Shown one piece after another: positions 5,676 through 6,787 of a DNA stretch of 6,787 bases. A program made the position numbers and the translations under genes. The notes beneath the pieces are model-generated. The model did no database searches. It was not told where the DNA came from and was given only the letters and a program-made list of their open reading frames with translations. The stretch is taken from NCBI GenBank assembly GCA_046483385.1, contig JAWODG010000041.1, forward strand, positions 1 to 6,787, given 5' to 3'. Each line of letters begins with the position of its first letter. Position 1 is the first letter of the stretch. The stretch is from B1Sed10-231 sp046483385. GTDB taxonomy: Bacteria; Planctomycetota; Brocadiia; SM23-32.

Positions 5676-6557
5676 TCATTGCCCTTTCGGCGGCTCCCAC
5701 GGTCCCGGGGTGGGCACGGGTGGCCTGCGCAGCGAGTTGAAGAACATCACCAGCCCGAAGGCAACCGCCGCCAGGGAGAGGGCCTGCCATATGGTCATGC
5801 CCCCCAGCCACGGTTGCGGCACGGTGTCGCCGCGCAGTAACTCGTTGCCGTAGCGCGCCGTCCCGTAAAGAATCGGGTAGAGCCAGGCGACCTCCCCGGG
5901 GCGCCGTCGCCTGCGAAGCACCCAGGTCAGGAAGGCGAAGATGGCCAGGTTATAGCCGACGGCGTAAAGCTGAGTCGGATGGACGGGCAGCGAATATGTG
6001 TCGGACGCGGTGACCAGCCCCTGCTGGAGGTGGTGCAGGAAAGGGGGGCTGCCCACGATGTGCCCGGCCTCGTCAACGACCCGCGGGAACCGCATGCCCA
6101 GCCAGAGGTCCGTCCGCTCACCGAAGCAGCAGCCGTTCAGGAAGCATCCGATCCGCCCGAAGGCGTGCCCGAGCGGCACGAGCCCGGCGGCCACGTCCAG
6201 AGCGGGCACCAGCGGCAGGCGCTTCTTCCGGATGCCGGCCATGAGCCCGAGCGCCCCGCCTATCAGCCCGCCGAAGAAGGAGAGCCCTCCCTCGTGGAGG
6301 AACAGTATCCGCACCGGTTCGGAAGCGAACAGCTCCCAGTGCTGCACCACGTAGAAGATGCGGGCGCCGACGATGCCGCCGAGCAGCCCGGCCACCGCCA
6401 CGTCGAACAGGGCCACCGGGTCGAGGCCCATGCGCGCGCCGCGTCGCTGCAGCAACCAGAGGCAGAGCAGGAACCCCACCAGAATCATGAAGCCGTACGA
6501 TGCCACCGGGAAGCTTCCGCCGCCCGGCAGCGGTATTCTTACCAGATAGGGGTGCAA
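5676..6557 (-). CDS. lgt: Prolipoprotein diacylglyceryl transferase Lgt
   Basis: Lgt transfers diacylglycerol from phosphatidylglycerol to the lipobox cysteine of secreted prolipoproteins, at the inner membrane. The 293-residue protein has about seven hydrophobic segments (near 18-36, 51-72, 92-108, 118-134, 197-214, 224-234 and 255-274). Family marks are SYGFMILVGF (Tyr21), GGLSFFGGLIGG (90-101), the signature GRIGCFLNGCCFG (134-146) with Arg135, PVHPTQLY (191-198) and YGTARYGNELLR with Arg235. Arg135 and Arg235 correspond by eye to the essential Arg143 and Arg239 of E. coli. Phe95 replaces the E. coli His103, and Cys138 and Cys143 replace Asn146 and Glu151; this is a variant signature I also associate with Lgt of other phyla. 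The C terminus is a short proline-rich tail. The start is TTG at 6557, chosen because GAGGAG lies 6 nt upstream and the next in-frame Met (residue 24) is already inside the first membrane segment. It follows panC by 19 bp and is probably cotranscribed with it. Confidence 0.93.
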   Translation of the reverse strand: MHPYLVRIPLPGGGSFPVASYGFMILVGFLLCLWLLQRRGARMGLDPVALFDVAVAGLLGGIVGARIFYVVQHWELFASEPVRILFLHEGGLSFFGGLIGGALGLMAGIRKKRLPLVPALDVAAGLVPLGHAFGRIGCFLNGCCFGERTDLWLGMRFPRVVDEAGHIVGSPPFLHHLQQGLVTASDTYSLPVHPTQLYAVGYNLAIFAFLTWVLRRRRRPGEVAWLYPILYGTARYGNELLRGDTVPQPWLGGMTIWQALSLAAVAFGLVMFFNSLRRPPVPTPGPWEPPKGQ

Positions 6558-6563
6558 GGGTGT

Positions 6564-6569
6564 CTCCTC
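6564..6569 (-). promoter_or_regulatory. Ribosome binding site supporting the TTG start of lgt
   Basis: On the minus strand GAGGAG lies 6 nt upstream of the TTG at 6557, inside the 19-bp gap after panC. This strong site justifies the rare start codon. Confidence 0.75.
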
Positions 6570-6576
6570 GACGGGG

Positions 6577-6787
6577 TCAGGTTTGGTGTTCGGGGAACTC
6601 CTCGGCGAACGGGTGGTTGTCGATGAGCCGTGTCTCGCCCACGCGCACGGCCAGCACGGCCACCGCGCGGTCCGTGGCGGTTTCGACCGGCTCCAGCGTC
6701 TCTCTGTCCACGATTTCGGCGTAATCGGGGTCCGCCAGCGGCGCCCCGGCGATTATTCGGTCCATGGCAGCCCGCAGGGCGTCCGCG
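6577..6787 (-). CDS. panC: Pantothenate synthetase, C-terminal part (5' end outside window)
   Basis: PanC condenses pantoate with beta-alanine, using ATP, to make pantothenate, the precursor of CoA and of the acyl-carrier-protein prosthetic group. Only the last 69 or so residues of a protein that is usually about 280 are present; the frame stays open to the right edge, so the gene continues beyond it. The segment DPDYAEIVDRETLEPV, then DRAVAVLAVRVGETRLIDN, is the characteristic PanC C-terminal domain ending (E. coli has a corresponding LGDTRLIDN). A short extension of about ten residues follows. An internal Met codon at 6765 is not the start. The gene lies 19 bp upstream of lgt on the same strand, which suggests cotranscription. 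The ATP-binding half and catalytic residues are outside the window. Confidence 0.93.
   Translation of the reverse strand, partial: ADALRAAMDRIIAGAPLADPDYAEIVDRETLEPVETATDRAVAVLAVRVGETRLIDNHPFAEEFPEHQT

Noticed and set aside
6577..6765. Independent small protein starting at the ATG at 6765
   Set aside because: The frame continues open to the window edge with PanC-like residues, so this is the C-terminal end of panC and not a separate gene.

Overview
This window is G+C-rich bacterial chromosome. It holds the distal end of a CRISPR array followed by ordinary housekeeping genes. The taxon cannot be fixed from sequence alone. The gene pair accB-accC sits directly behind an M24B peptidase, the Lgt carries a cysteine-rich signature, and the intergenic DNA has short degenerate tandem repeats. 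Together these suggest a deep-branching lineage such as Armatimonadota, Planctomycetota or a related phylum, not a proteobacterium; this is a low-confidence inference. No cas gene, transposase, rRNA or tRNA is visible.

Layout: (1) 1-712, a CRISPR array of ten 37-nt repeats and nine complete spacers of 33-36 nt. It appears cut by the left edge, because bases 1-29 look like the end of another spacer. The conserved ATTGAAAC end and a degenerate repeat at the right end both indicate rightward transcription, with leader and cas genes to the left, outside the window. (2) 713-933, a noncoding gap with three neighbouring degenerate microsatellites of period 6, 7 and 9 nt and a GC hairpin. (3) 934-3950, a minus-strand cluster pepQ - accB - accC, probably one transcript from a promoter with a perfect TATAAT at 3995-4000. 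(4) 3951-4318, a divergent intergenic region with one promoter for each side. (5) 4319-5665, plus-strand cca (tRNA nucleotidyltransferase/HD). (6) 5676-6557, minus-strand lgt, tail to tail with cca across 10 bp. (7) 6577-6787, minus-strand C-terminal end of panC, running off the right edge and probably cotranscribed with lgt.

Functional links: AccB and AccC are the biotin carrier and biotin carboxylase halves of acetyl-CoA carboxylase, which makes malonyl-CoA for fatty acids. PanC makes pantothenate, the precursor of CoA and of the acyl-carrier prosthetic group. Lgt consumes phospholipid to lipidate secreted lipoproteins. Cca repairs or builds tRNA 3' ends, and PepQ is a general proline-dipeptide/aminopeptidase. 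The two lipid-linked clusters flank cca but are separately transcribed.

The least ordinary parts are the CRISPR repeat (a 9-bp, almost pure C/G stem capped by a UNCG-type tetraloop), its decaying distal end, and the run of three different short tandem repeats between the array and accC. I see no clear new protein system in this window.
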